Assembly: GCA_963780895.1 (NCBI GenBank)
Contig: CAWAEG010000007.1
Location: forward strand, 768,603 to 832,602
Source of the DNA: DASQFI01 sp963780895
GTDB taxonomy: Bacteria > Acidobacteriota > Vicinamibacteria > Vicinamibacterales > SCN-69-37
Direction of reading: 5' to 3'
DNA length: 64,000 nt
Shown: in pieces, positions 1 through 9,573 of the stretch
Layout: the number at the start of each line of letters is the position of its first letter
Position numbering within the stretch: the stretch's first letter is position 1
Notes under the pieces: model-generated
Databases searched by the model: none
What the model was told of the DNA's origin: nothing
The model's input: only the letters and a program-made list of their open reading frames with translations
Program-made: the position numbers and the translations under genes

Positions 1-873
1 GCGACAAGCTGCTTTCGCCCGTGAACGGTCGCTGGCCTGTGGCCAGTTCATAGAGCAGTACACCCAGCGAAAAAATGTCGGAGCGGTGATCGACCTCGCG
101 ACCCTCGGCCTGTTCCGGCGACATGTACGCCACCGTGCCGAGCAGCCGTCCCTCGGCCGTCAGGGCCGGCGGACTGGTTGTCAGGTCCTCGACGGCGGCG
201 AGCGGCTTGAGCTTCGCCAAGCCGAAGTCGAGCACCTTGACTCGTCCTTCGGCCGTGACCATCACGTTCGCAGGCTTGAGATCGCGATGGACGATGCCGC
301 GGGCGTGCGCGGCGCCGACCGCATCAGCGAGCGGAACGGCGATCCGAGCAGGCGATCGAGTGGAAGGCCGTCGCGTGCGGAATCCGATCGCTGAGCGGCG
401 TCCCCTCGACCAGTTCCATCGTCAGGAAGTCGGACGCCTCCGCCTCTCAACGGAGTGGAACGTGACGATGTTCGGATGATTGAGCGCGGCGGCCGCGCGC
501 GCCTCCTGCTCGAAACGCCGCAGTCGATCGGGGTCGGCAGCTAGCCCGCGGGGAGGATTTTGATCGCGACATCGCGGCCGAGGCGCGGGTCGCGCGCGCG
601 ATAGACCTCGCCCATGCCACCTGCAGCAATCCACTCAGCGATCGTGTACGGCCCGAGCGTCTGACCTGGTTCGAGCGGCTTGCCCGCCTCGGTCGGCGCC
701 GGCTCGAGAAAACCGTCGGCCGACGCGGCGTGGGCCAGCAGTGACATCACCTCATCGCAAAGCGCCGCGTCGTCTCCGCACGCGTCTCTGACGAACGGCT
801 CGCGCGCGTCGGCCGGGCGCACGAGGGCCGCCTGCAGGATGGTGTCAATCCGCGCCCAGCGATCGTCAGTCAT
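1..873 (-). pseudogene. Ser/Thr protein kinase (copy 1), frameshifted, cut by the left edge
   Basis: A eukaryotic-type (PknB-like) kinase begins at the ATG at 873 (a GTG at 876 is also possible). The first 110 codons hold the family leader, the glycine loop GAGGMGEV-like stretch (here AAGGMGEVYRARDPRLG) and the VAIK lysine motif. The frame then shifts near 541-545, and the N-lobe helix (RRFEQEARAAAALNHPNIV) continues in another frame. The HRDLKPAN-type catalytic loop is readable near 275-295, and the DIFSLG and PFTG segments near 20-90, again in changed frames. The usual C-terminal TolB propeller would lie left of the window. It overlaps by 8 bp the stop of a sigma-factor remnant, and it is the third of three tandem paralogues. 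As it stands the gene cannot make a complete kinase. Confidence 0.85.
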
Positions 874-956
874 CACGCAGCCCCATCTTCAGTGTGCGGC
901 GCAGCCAGAGCTCGGCAAAGCACCAGTCGCGCCATCTTCTTCACAGACAGGCCGCG
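866..956 (-). pseudogene. C-terminal remnant of an ECF sigma factor
   Basis: About 29 codons of a sigma-70 region 4 tail can be read in two frames: RGLSVKKMAR, then after a one-base slip DWCFAELWLRRTLK and a stop TGA at 868-866 that overlaps the ATG of kinase copy 1. The same tail (RDWRIAKLWLRRELSK) is found in the sigma gene at 6.7-7.3 kb, which sits directly ahead of kinase copy 3. The remnant begins only about 20 bp after the stop of kinase copy 2 (977). The simplest reading is that kinase 1 once had its own upstream sigma gene, and that a deletion or recombination joined the end of kinase 2 to the last codons of that gene. Confidence 0.7.
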
Positions 957-976
957 GGCGCGGCCGTGCCGCGGGC

Positions 977-3858
977 TCACCGTCGCGCCGTGCTATTCGC
1001 TTCCTCCACCCAGCTCGGTGCATAGATCAGAAGCGGCTCCGTTCGTTCACGTGGCGGTTCCCGGACCACGAGAAACCGGCTGCCGTCCTCGGAAACGGCC
1101 AGGCGACTGTCCGGCCAGTTGCTCAGGAACTCAGCACGAAAAAGGCGTTGCGGTGTGCCCGCACGGAATGCCAAACCGGTTTCGACAGGGACGGACCAGA
1201 CTTCCCGGCCCCTTCGATAGAACAGCTCCCGGCCGTCCGCCCGCCACGTTGGTGTCCATCCTCCGCCCGTGGACACGGTGACGTAACCGCCCGGTCTTCC
1301 GTACGGCCGGACATGAATCTGTCGGCTTCCTGTTTCATTCGAGTCGTAGGCGATCCAGTGGCCGTCGGGCGAGAAGGCGGGGTGCCTCTCCGGGTTAGGC
1401 GTCGCAAGGAACGTTTCGGGGTCGGCGCCAGGCCGATCCAGTGACAGAGTCATGAGATCCCATTCGCCCGGCCGGGTATTTCGCCCGAAGGCGAGCACGG
1501 TCCCATTCGGAGAGAAACCACCGGGCCACTCATACTCCACCCCGGTTCTGACTTGCTCGGGAAGACCGCTCCCGTCTGCAAGAACGCGAAAGAGTTTCCG
1601 TTGCCGGATCGAGAAGAGGAGAAGACGAGCCATTTGCCGTCCGGTGACCAAACCGGATCACCCGCTTTGTAGCCGGAGGTCAATTGGCCCCAACGGCCGG
1701 GCCGAGTGTCGTGCACCCACAGTTCATGGTCTTCCAAGCTTGTATTGATGGCCGCCGCTACACGATGACCGGCCAGGGCGATTGCTGACAAGCGGTTGAA
1801 CATTCTCCGGCCGCCGACCGTTGAGATCACCCGCCCCTGCCGATCCAGCCACAGCAGTTCCGATTCTTCGAGACGCGGTGCTCCGGGCACGTAGACCAGC
1901 GATCCGGACCCCGCCACGTCGAAGGCCGTGTAGCCAGTGCCTACATCGAAGTACACATCCCCGAGAACTGGCTGAGGCTGACCGACAGCCTCTGGGTACC
2001 GCAGGTCGAACGTGGCAGCGTAGAGTGTTCCGAGGTGGGCATACAGCAGGTGGCCGCTAGGCAGATACCGCGGGTGTGTCCCGGTGAGCGCTGGGAGGAC
2101 CTGCAACGCGCCCGTCACCAGGGAGACGACTGCGATCTTTCTCCGGCTGTTGTCACTGGCGCTATGCCATACGTGAAAAATGACCGCTCGGCTGCCGGGA
2201 AGGACCTGCGGCCAGTAGTGTCGAACGCCAGGCGCCGGTGTGGTGATTCGGACGGGCTCTCCCCCTTCGGCCTGCACGCGGAGGAGTCCCTCCCCGATCG
2301 AGAAGACGATGCTGCCATCGTCACCCCAGCTTGCACCACGCACCCCAAGCGGCACACCGCAAATGCGTTGCGGGTGACCGCCGCCGACCGGGACTTTCTG
2401 CATCATCCCATTCGCAGCGAATGCCAACCATAGGCTGTCATGCGAGAAGAAAGGACTGATTCCGCCTCCCGAGCCAAGTACAAGTCGAGCTTCGACCTCA
2501 GCAATTGAGCGGAGATAGATTCCGCGCCGACTCTCGTCGTCGCTGGCACCCTGGAACGCGACCCACTGGCCGTCAGGTGAAATAGCGATTGATTGAGTGT
2601 TTGACGGATAGATGCGAACGCCTGCAGGCGGCTGAATCTGGAGCCGACCCAGTTGCGGCTTCCTGTCTGAAGTGAGCCGCCAGCCGAGATAGCTGAGACC
2701 GATTACCACCAGCACGACGGCGAGCGCCGCGACCGGCGCAGTCCAAGCCGGGCGGCCCGGAAACCCTCGGGTGGCCTTGGCAGCGCTCACCTCGGTCAAA
2801 GCCCCTGAGTCCAGTTCCTGCTTGAGTTCCTCAAGCTCGTTGCGGAGGTCTCTGGCCGATTGATAGCGACGGTCGGGGTCCTTCACCAGGCAGCGCCGGA
2901 AGATCCGCCCGAGCTCGCGGGGCAATGCCGGCTTTAACTCGCTGACGGATGGCGGCGTGTCCTTGAGAATCGACGACAGCAGCGACAAACTGCTGTCGCC
3001 GTTGAACGGCCGCTGGCCCGTGGCCAGCTCGTAGAGCAGTACACCCAGCGAAAAAATGTCGGTGCGGTGATCGACGCTCCCGACCCTCAGCCTGTTCCGG
3101 CGACATGTACGCCACCGTGCCGAGCAGCCGTCCCTCGGCCGTAGCGGCCGGCGCTGGAATGGTCGTCAGATTCTCAGCCCCTATCAGCGGCTTGAGCTTC
3201 GCCAAGCCGAAGTCGAGTACTTGACTCGTCCTTCGCGCGTCAGCATCACGTTCGCGGGTTTGAGATCGCGGTGGACGATGCCGCGGGCGTGTGCGGCGCC
3301 TACCGCGTCGGCGAGGGGAACGGCGATCTCGAGCAGGCGGTCGAGCGGAAGGCCGTCGCGCGGAATCTGATCGCTCAGCGGCGCACCCTCGACCAGCTCC
3401 ATCGTCAGGAAATGGATGTCGCCAGCTTCTTCGACCGAGTGGATGGTGACGATGTTCGGGTGATTGAGCGCGGCAGCAGCGCGCGCCTCCTGCTCGAAGC
3501 GTCGCAATCGCTCCGGGTCGGTAGCCAATGCAGCTGGGAGGACTTTGATCGCGACATCGCGGCCCAGACGCGGGTCGCGCGCACGGTAGACCTCGCCCAT
3601 GCCGCCGGCGCCAATCCACTCACCGATCGTGTACGGTCCGAGCGTCTGACCTGGTTCAAGTCGGTTGCTCGCCTCGGCCGGCGGCGGCTCGAGAAACCCG
3701 TCGGCGGATGCGTCGTGGGCCAGCAGTGACAGCACCTCATCGCGAAGGGCCGCGTCGTCTCCGCACACCTCCCTGACGAACAGCTCGCGCGCGTCAGGCG
3801 GGCGCACCAGGGCTGCCTCAAGGAGGGTGTCAACCCGCGCCCAGCGACCAGAAGTCAT
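977..3858 (-). pseudogene. Ser/Thr protein kinase with TolB-type propeller (copy 2), frameshifted
   Basis: The start is the ATG at 3858. The first 210 codons are open and hold a good N-lobe: the glycine loop in IGAGGMGEVYRARD, the VAIKVLPA lysine and the HRDLKPANVML catalytic loop. Near 3222 the frame shifts into VLDFGLAKLKPL and the YMSPEQAEG activation segment, and near 3080 it shifts again into the rest of the kinase C-lobe. A single membrane helix follows (AVLVVIGLSYLGW, near 2700), then a large extracytoplasmic propeller with repeated SPDGxWVAF-type blades. A last shift near 1625 puts the final blades in a third frame, ending at 977. The family normally acts at the membrane as a sensor kinase; its ligand is unknown. 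Three single-base lesions make a functional product unlikely. Confidence 0.85.
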
Positions 3859-3880
3859 GGTTCAACAACCTCCATCGCCG

Positions 3881-6745
3881 TCACCTTCGCTTGAGCCCGG
3901 CTGCCCAGTTCAGGACGACCGTGATCGCCGGGGGCGGCACAGGGTCGACTGGGCGGCAGACTACGAAACGCCCGTCGGGCAGGCCGCGTAGCCACAGTTC
4001 TCCCCGAGCCGGAACAGTTCGTGTGGTTCAGCCGTTTTCACGTTCTCGCCGATGGCGAGCTTCACCTCCATCAGCGCGTCGCCCTGGAGGTAGAACAGTG
4101 CTTTCCCATCGCGCCGCCACCGCGGGCTGTTGCCACCTGCCGTCGAGACCCTGAGCTGCCGGTCGGCTTGCGGGAAGCAGCGGAGGTGGACCTGAGGAGA
4201 GTCCGTTTCGTTGGAGGAGTAGGCCACCCATCGCCCATCGGGTGAAAACTGTGCTGCGCTGTGCGCGAACGTCGACGCAAACCACGGTTCCTCCTTCCGA
4301 CTGCCGTCTGTCGTGAGAAGCCAGAAGTTATAGACTCCCGTGGATGTTTGGCGGGCAAACAAGAGTGTGTTGCCGTGCCAATCGTATGCGACTCGAAATC
4401 CGCTCAATTCAGTCAGCTTAGAGTCGCGCTCGCTTCCGAGGCGCTTGACGTTGAGACTAAGGCCGTCGGCTGCACCTCGTGTGAAAGCGATTTCGTCGCC
4501 TTTCGAATTCCAGACGGGCAGCGAAGCACCATAGGGACCAGATGTGAACCTCTCGAGCGCGCCTCGTGCAAGGTCAAGGAGCCGGATGTGGTTCCGCCAA
4601 TCGTCTGCAACCTCAGTGAAGGCGAGGGTCTGCCCATTCGGAGACAGCGACCAAATGGTCCTCCCGTACACTCGAGCGTCTAGGAAGACCGGGGGCCCGA
4701 CGGCGAGGGGGGCCCGGTTTCGGCGCCCGACGATCGAGAACTGGGAACGGCGAGGCTTCACAACGGCATAGGCGAGGACGGCCGGCGAAGCCGCAAACAG
4801 ACGGTCACCGGAGGTTCCTCCGGATTGGAGGTCGTGAGCAAGGAACTCAGGTTCGTCTGCCGGATCCGTTCCCGTGGCGCTCAGGGGGCGCGCCCTGAGC
4901 CTGCCTTCTTCGGCGGTCAATAGAAATCCCGACAACGCAAACGCGCGGCTGGCCAAGTCAATCTGGACTCCGTGGGCCGGTGCGACAAGGCGGCGCGGCA
5001 CATCGGGATCGAGGGACGCGATATACACCTTGTTCAGTGATTCAAATGACATGTAGGTGAAATGCCGGCCGTCAGGCAGGAACTGAGGCCACAAGTGCCC
5101 TTCCTCATCACCACTTAGCTGTGTAATGGCTACGGGGACTCCACCCGCCACCGCCGGCACTCGGAACAGACCCGTCTTGACTCGTGCGAAGACGATCGTG
5201 TTTTCTGCACCCCACGTCCCTCCGCGTGGTGCGCCCTCGAGGGCGCAGACCTTCGTCGGAGCGCCACCCGAGGCCGGGATCTTCATGAGAGTGTTGGCCT
5301 GAAAATACGCAATGAACCGCCCGTCCGGTGCCCAGAAGGGAAGCTGCGGAACACCGACTACTCCTGTGACCGCGCTGGTACTCCGAGTCGCGAGCTCGAA
5401 CCGCCACAACTGACCTCCGCCGACGAACGCGAGCTGCGTGCCATCCGGCGACACCGATAAGCTCTGTATGTCTTGACCGAGTCAGGCACGGGAACGCTGA
5501 ACTCGACCCGGCTCGCGATGGTTGCTGAGTTGCGGTCGCGGCTGCCAGTCGATGGCATCGCGCCAGGCAAGATAACCGACCGCCATTGCAGTCAGCGCGG
5601 TTATGCCGGCGGCAATCCAGGCGAACGACTTCCAGCGCCGCAGACGGCCCGCCTCTGAGTCAGGCCGCTCCAGTGCACCACCTGCGATCTCCTGCCGCAG
5701 CTCCTCGAGCTCGTTACGCACGTCCTTGGCCGACTGGTAGCGACGGTCCGGGTCCTTCACAAGGCAGCGCCGGACGATCCGCCCGAGTTCGCGGGGGAAT
5801 GCCGGCTTCAGCTCGCGTGATGCGACGGCGGCGTGTCCTTCAGGATCGCCGACAACACCGACAAGCTGCTTTCCCCAGTGAACGGCCGCTGCCCCGTGGC
5901 CAGCTCGTAGAGCAGGACCCCCAGCGAGAAGATGTCCGAGCGGTGATCGACGTCGCGTCCTTCGGCCTGCTCGGGCGACATGTAGGCGACCGTGCCGAGC
6001 GAAATATCCCTCGGCGGTGAGTACGGCGGGCGGATCGGGTCGTCAGATTGCCGGCGTCGCTGCAGCGGCTTGAGCTTCGCCAGGCCGAAGTCGAGGACCT
6101 TCACGCGGCCGTCGACGCGTAATCATCACGTTGGCCGGCTTGAGATCGCGATGGACGATGCCGCTCGCGTGTGCGGCGCCCACGGCGTCGGCGAGCGGCA
6201 ATCGCGATCTCGAGTAACCGCTCGAGCGCCAGGCCGCCGCGCGGAATCGCTCGGCTCAGCGGCGCGCCGTCGACCAGCTCCATCGTCAGGAAGTGCGATC
6301 GTCGCCGGCTCTGCTCGACCGAGTGGATGGTGACGATGTTCGGATGGTTGAGCGCGGCGCGGCGCGCGCCTCGCTGCTCGAAGCGTCGCAGCCGCTCCGG
6401 GTCGGCCACCTACGCGGCTGGCAGGATCTTGATCGCGACGTCCCGGCTGAGGCGCGGGTCATGTCCGCGATAGACCTCGCCCATGCCGCCGGCGCCAATC
6501 CACGCCCCAATCGTGTACGGCCCAAGCGTCTGACCTGGCTTGGTGGCATGCGGCGTCTCGGACGAGTGCCAGCTCGAGAAAGCCGCCGGCTGACCCGGCA
6601 TGCGCGAGCAGTGACATCACCTCATCGCGAAGCGCTCCGTCCTCTCCGCACGCATCTCTGACGAACGGCCTCCCGCTCGCCAGGCGGGTCGCACAAGGGC
6701 CGCCTGCAGGAACGCGTCAACCCGCGACCAGCGATCGTCCATCAT
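3881..6745 (-). pseudogene. Ser/Thr protein kinase with TolB-type propeller (copy 3), heavily decayed
   Basis: The start is the ATG ATG at 6745, immediately after the sigma gene. The leader shifts frame near 6670 and 6560. The glycine loop IGAGGMGEVYRGHDPRLS and VAIKILPAA follow, but an in-frame TAG at 6410-6412 comes right after. The catalytic loop, VLDFGLAKLKPL and YMSPEQAEGRDVDH are readable in other frames between 6200 and 5820. A membrane helix (AAGITALTAMAVGYLAW) lies near 5590, and the propeller runs from about 5460 to 3961. One more shift is needed to reach the family's typical end (ITVVLNWAAGLKRR, stop 3881), 22 bp before the next kinase. This copy carries the most lesions of the three, including a nonsense codon. 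Confidence 0.82.
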
Positions 6746-7334
6746 CGCCGGGCCCGTCTTCGAAAGCTCGCGGCGGAGCCAGAGCTTTGCGATTCTCCAG
6801 TCGCGGACGACGGTCTCGAGCCGACACGCTCAGTATCTCGGCGGTCTCCTCGACCGTCAGCCCTCCGAAGAACCGCAGTTCGACGACCCTGGCTTTGCGC
6901 TCATCCACGGCGGCGAGCGCCGTCAGCGCCGCGTCCAGCGCCAGCACATCGGGTGCCTCATCGGGCCGCGGGTCAGGCACGCGGGCCTCGTCGAACGTGA
7001 CCCGCACGAGGCTCCGACCGCGTTTGCCCGCGTCGCGCGCGCGCGCAGCATCCACCAGCACCCGCCGCATGAGCCGCGAGGCCATCGCGAAAAAGTGCGC
7101 GCGGTCGCGCCAGTCCATCGCGTGGAGCTCGGCCAGACGAAGGTAGACCTCGTTGACGAGCGCGGTCGGTTGCAACGTGCGGCCGGTCCGCTCGCCCCGC
7201 ATGTGCACGCGCGCCAGACGCCGCAGTTCGGCGTGAACCACCGGCAGCAGCCAATCGAGCGCGACAGGGTCTCCGGCCTGCCAGTGGCGCAGGAGGACGG
7301 TGATCTGCCCCCGGTCGGCCTGGAGGGATGCCAT
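6717..7334 (-). pseudogene. ECF-type RNA polymerase sigma factor, frameshifted in region 4
   Basis: The ATG at 7334 starts a sigma factor of the type often placed before Acidobacterial kinases (TIGR02999-like). Region 2 is readable as PTALVNEVYLRLAEL and FFAMASRLMRRVLVDAARAR, and region 4 starts as ARVVELRFFGGLTVEETAEI. After LSVS a one-base slip near 6823 displaces the helix-turn-helix: the other frame reads ETVVRDWRIAKLWLRRELSK and then runs without a stop into the ATG ATG of kinase copy 3. In the frame given here the protein ends at 6717 with an unrelated tail. Such sigma factors probably act with the downstream kinase, but that link is inference from gene order. Confidence 0.8.
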
Positions 7335-7452
7335 GAGTTTGCTTGAGGACAAGGCCGATTCTACGCCTACACCGCTTAGATGACTGCTTCCAGGACCGAC
7401 TTCCGCCTCCTGCACCGGCGCCGGCTCCAGCGGGCCGGCCAGGGAGGCAGCC

Positions 7453-7986
7453 ATGGGTCGTTCAGCGGCAATCTTCGGGGTATGGGCGATGGCGTTGGTT
7501 CCGGAGACTATTGGTGCGACGGGGTTTAGTGTTCTTCAGAGGCCGGATAGACCAGTAACGGGAGTCCGGCCAACCGACGAGGCGTCAGGGAAGTTGCTCG
7601 AGGAAGGGCTGCGCCGGTCGGTGACGATAAGCGAACTGGCCGCCGATACCGAAGCCTCCGACGTTCGGGCCTCGGTGGAAATCTCCTACGAGCCTGGCAG
7701 CTGGCGCGCCGAGACCCATTTCGTATCGGCGGCTGCCGGCCTTCGGATGCTGCGCGTCATCGTCAACGGCGCGCTCGGAAAGGAAGAACGGCTCGCCGCG
7801 CTCGGGCATGAACTACAGCACGTTCGGGAGATCGCTCAGGCGCTTGATGTCATCAGCGCGGCTACGATGCGGCGACTGTTCGAGAGAGTGGGCTATCCGG
7901 CGAGCCCGGGGAGCAACAACTACGAGACCAGCGCGGCGCAATCCATTGAACGTCAGGTTCGATTCGAGCTGGCGAGGAATCGATGA
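7453..7986 (+). CDS. Exported protein with an HExxH motif, unknown family
   Basis: 177 codons with a good ribosome site (GGGAGG five bases before the ATG). The first 25 residues are hydrophobic and look like a signal peptide, so the protein is probably exported. Around residue 128 it has GHELQHVRE, an HExxH pattern typical of zinc metallopeptidases, inside a helix-like stretch (RLAALGHELQHVREIAQAL). No other catalytic context could be matched to a named peptidase family, and the protein is short for one. It ends 25 bp before the convergent toxin gene. I do not recognise the family; a peptidase role rests only on the motif. Confidence 0.7.
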   Translation: MGRSAAIFGVWAMALVPETIGATGFSVLQRPDRPVTGVRPTDEASGKLLEEGLRRSVTISELAADTEASDVRASVEISYEPGSWRAETHFVSAAAGLRMLRVIVNGALGKEERLAALGHELQHVREIAQALDVISAATMRRLFERVGYPASPGSNNYETSAAQSIERQVRFELARNR

Positions 7987-8011
7987 CACTCGTCGTAGAG
8001 GTTGTGAAGCA

Positions 8012-8338
8012 CTACGGGAACCCGGTGGCGAACAGCAGCGCCGACCGGACTTCTCCCATCCTGCTCGACCGCAGCGTCGCGACGACCGCCCCGATCCGTG
8101 CCTTGGACACCGTCTGCACGTAATCCAGGTTGATCGCACAGTCGCGCGGCAGGCCGTCGGCTTCCGTCAGCAGGACTTCAGAAGGGATGTCCCGGATGGT
8201 TGTCGTGACGGGCGCGATCGTCACATCGTCGAGAAACTCGAGGGCCGAGTCTCGCGTGAGGATCAAGACCGGGCGTTTTTTGTCCGGTTTCGAGAAGCGG
8301 TACCAGCGGATCTCGCCGCGGCGTATCAGTCGGGCCAC
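8012..8338 (-). CDS. MazF/PemK-type toxin (endoribonuclease)
   Basis: 108 residues with the classic MazF layout: RRGEIRWYRF at the start, the RPVLILTRD strand, then VTIAPVTTTIRDIPSEV, and CAINLDYVQTVSKARIG near the middle. Members of this family cut single-stranded RNA at short sequences and are held inactive by a small antitoxin. The start overlaps the stop of the upstream antitoxin by 13 bp, which suggests translational coupling. Length is normal and the gene is intact. The cleavage specificity cannot be read from the sequence. Confidence 0.9.
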   Translation of the reverse strand: MARLIRRGEIRWYRFSKPDKKRPVLILTRDSALEFLDDVTIAPVTTTIRDIPSEVLLTEADGLPRDCAINLDYVQTVSKARIGAVVATLRSSRMGEVRSALLFATGFP

Positions 8339-8556
8339 GTCTGCTCGTGTTCCCAGACGTCGAACTCAGAGCGACGCACGGGCTTGCGACGGTATCCGTC
8401 GCGATGGCGTTGTTCGAGCGCCTCGAGGCGCAGCCGTTCCAGCGCCTCACGAAGTGCGCGCCTGGTGAAGGCCGAGCGCGAGAGCCCCAGGCGCGCGGCG
8501 GCGCGGTCGACGTGGGTCACCAATGCGGCGTCGAGCGTCATCTGCACGGTTTTCAT
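8326..8556 (-). CDS. Ribbon-helix-helix antitoxin of the MazF-like pair
   Basis: 76 residues. The N-terminal 45 form a ribbon-helix-helix DNA-binding fold (KTVQMTLDAALVTHVDRAA, then LGLSRSAFTRRALREAL), and the charged C-terminal tail, ending DVWEHEQTWPD, is the likely toxin-binding part. Start ATG at 8556. It is transcribed first and overlaps the toxin gene, the usual order for such modules. The promoter ahead of it contains an inverted repeat that suits autorepression by this protein. Confidence 0.85.
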   Translation of the reverse strand: MKTVQMTLDAALVTHVDRAAARLGLSRSAFTRRALREALERLRLEALEQRHRDGYRRKPVRRSEFDVWEHEQTWPD

Positions 8557-8567
8557 CGCCGCACCTG

Positions 8568-8614
8568 ATGTGGATTCACATAGCTATCCTTGTCCACATC
8601 CACGGCCCTGTCAA
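8568..8614 (-). promoter_or_regulatory. Promoter and operator-like palindrome of the toxin-antitoxin pair
   Basis: On the minus strand a perfect -35 hexamer TTGACA lies at 8614-8609, with a weak -10 region (AGGATAGCTAT) around 8590-8583. An inverted repeat ATGTG-N4-CACAT lies at 8568-8581, just downstream of the -10 and 12 bp before the antitoxin start. That is where autoregulating antitoxins usually bind. Binding is inferred. Confidence 0.5.
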
Positions 8615-8696
8615 TACCGCCGGCGGGCGACGCGGGGGCGTCAGACGCATAGTGCTGCGGAGCCGAGGGTCACGAAAACGGTCAGGCGATAGGCGA

Positions 8697-8858
8697 CAGC
8701 CAGTGGTCAGGCTGACGACAGATCCTGCGACTGATCATGGGCCGGTCTGGTCTCACGACGGGTCGCGACTGGTTCTTGATTCGGATCGAGGCGGGGGCGC
8801 GACGAGCCAGGAGCCGATCACCGTCGTCCTGAACTGGCCCTCTGTGCTCAGGCGATAG
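8697..8858 (+). pseudogene. Fragment of a kinase-associated TolB propeller
   Basis: On the plus strand the frame reads VRLTTDPATDHGPVWSHDG, a typical propeller blade of the kinases at 1-6.7 kb, then jumps to EPITVVLNWPSVLRR and a stop. The last segment matches the C-terminal end of kinase copy 3 (AITVVLNWAAGLKRR). Most of the gene is missing and the two pieces are fused by an internal deletion. It lies 67 bp before the left end of the genomic island and is opposite in strand to the three tandem kinases. Confidence 0.65.
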
Positions 8859-8925
8859 GGATAAAGAGCGAAGGCTGGCTTGGCACCCCCAGCTCTGGCG
8901 GCCCTGGACATCAGAGCGAGAAGAT

Positions 8926-8970
8926 TGGTGGACGGCGCGAGGCTCGAACTCGCGGCCTCGGCGTTGCGAA
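8926..8970 (-). repeat. Displaced tRNA-Ala 3' fragment (att-like direct repeat)
   Basis: 45 bp identical to 14284-14328 except for one base (G against C at position 35). It covers the T arm, the acceptor 3' strand and the encoded CCA, but lacks the 5' half, so it cannot fold as a tRNA. It marks the distal end of the island. Confidence 0.8.
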
Positions 8971-8994
8971 GACGAAAAGCCTCCGCTGAACCCT

Positions 8995-9297
8995 TCAGGC
9001 ATCTAACGGGCGGGCAGAGACGTACTTCCGCATCTTCCTGCTGGGACGCAGGGCAACGCCGTGTTTGATGAGGACCTTTTCGATGGCAGTGCCGAGATCC
9101 AGCAGCGAGTTGAACGGAACCGGAGCAGAAGGTCTTATCCCGTGCGCTGCGTTTCGTTCGATGCGAACGACACCCGATGTCCACGCACTTTTCGGGATGA
9201 TCTTGCCCTTCTGGGCGGCAATTTTGTCGGTCCAGAACCGCACTTTCACCTCAATCATCTTCTCGCCGTGATGCGCGTGCTTGGCTGCTCTTTCCAT
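8995..9297 (-). CDS. Small conserved-looking protein of unknown function
   Basis: About 100 residues. The recognisable part starts MIEVKVRFWTDKIA (ATG 9258) or with a 13-residue extension (ATG 9297); neither start has a strong ribosome site. The C-terminal half (VPFNSLLDLGTAIEKVLI, then a basic tail) looks like a compact alpha/beta domain. No membrane segment or signal peptide is visible. It lies just inside the att-like repeat, divergent from the GHKL ATPase gene with about 275 bp between them. I do not recognise a family. The clean composition and lack of lesions suggest a real gene, possibly part of the same module. Confidence 0.55.
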   Translation of the reverse strand: MERAAKHAHHGEKMIEVKVRFWTDKIAAQKGKIIPKSAWTSGVVRIERNAAHGIRPSAPVPFNSLLDLGTAIEKVLIKHGVALRPSRKMRKYVSARPLDA

Positions 9298-9573
9298 GGC
9301 GGGAATGACTTTAGCCGAACTTTGGCCTCTAAGTCCCCACTTACCGCTCAAGCCACCATTAACCTCGAAATCGGGGAAGTCAGAGCCTCTGAGGGTCTGC
9401 CCCCGGTGTTGCCCTTCTTGAGCCGACGGGCCATCGGCGTGCCGAGATAGCGGGCACGGCGCCACGTACTTGTCTTCCGCCGGCAGACACGCGTATCCTA
9501 AGGGTTGCCGTCTAGGGCATTTCACGCCCTAGGCGAAATGCTCAAGGGCGTTCGTCCTTGGGAAGGAGCGTGT
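9298..9573. other. Divergent intergenic region of the island
   Basis: 276 bp between the small minus-strand gene and the GHKL gene. Two hairpins stand close to the GHKL start: CTAGGGC-N7-GCCCTAG near 9513-9533 and CAAGG-N8-CCTTG near 9543-9560. The strong ribosome site GGAAGGAG follows, seven bases before the ATG at 9574. No convincing -35/-10 pair was found. Confidence 0.4.

Noticed and set aside
1..7334. Simple sequencing error as the sole cause of the kinase frameshifts
   Set aside because: An in-frame TAG in copy 3 and the partial sigma remnant are not indel errors, and tens of core genes in the same window show no slips. Error cannot be excluded for single sites without reads.
8926..8970. 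A second functional tRNA-Ala gene
   Set aside because: Only the 3' 45 bases match; the 5' acceptor strand and D arm are absent, and the sequence diverges at the anticodon stem.
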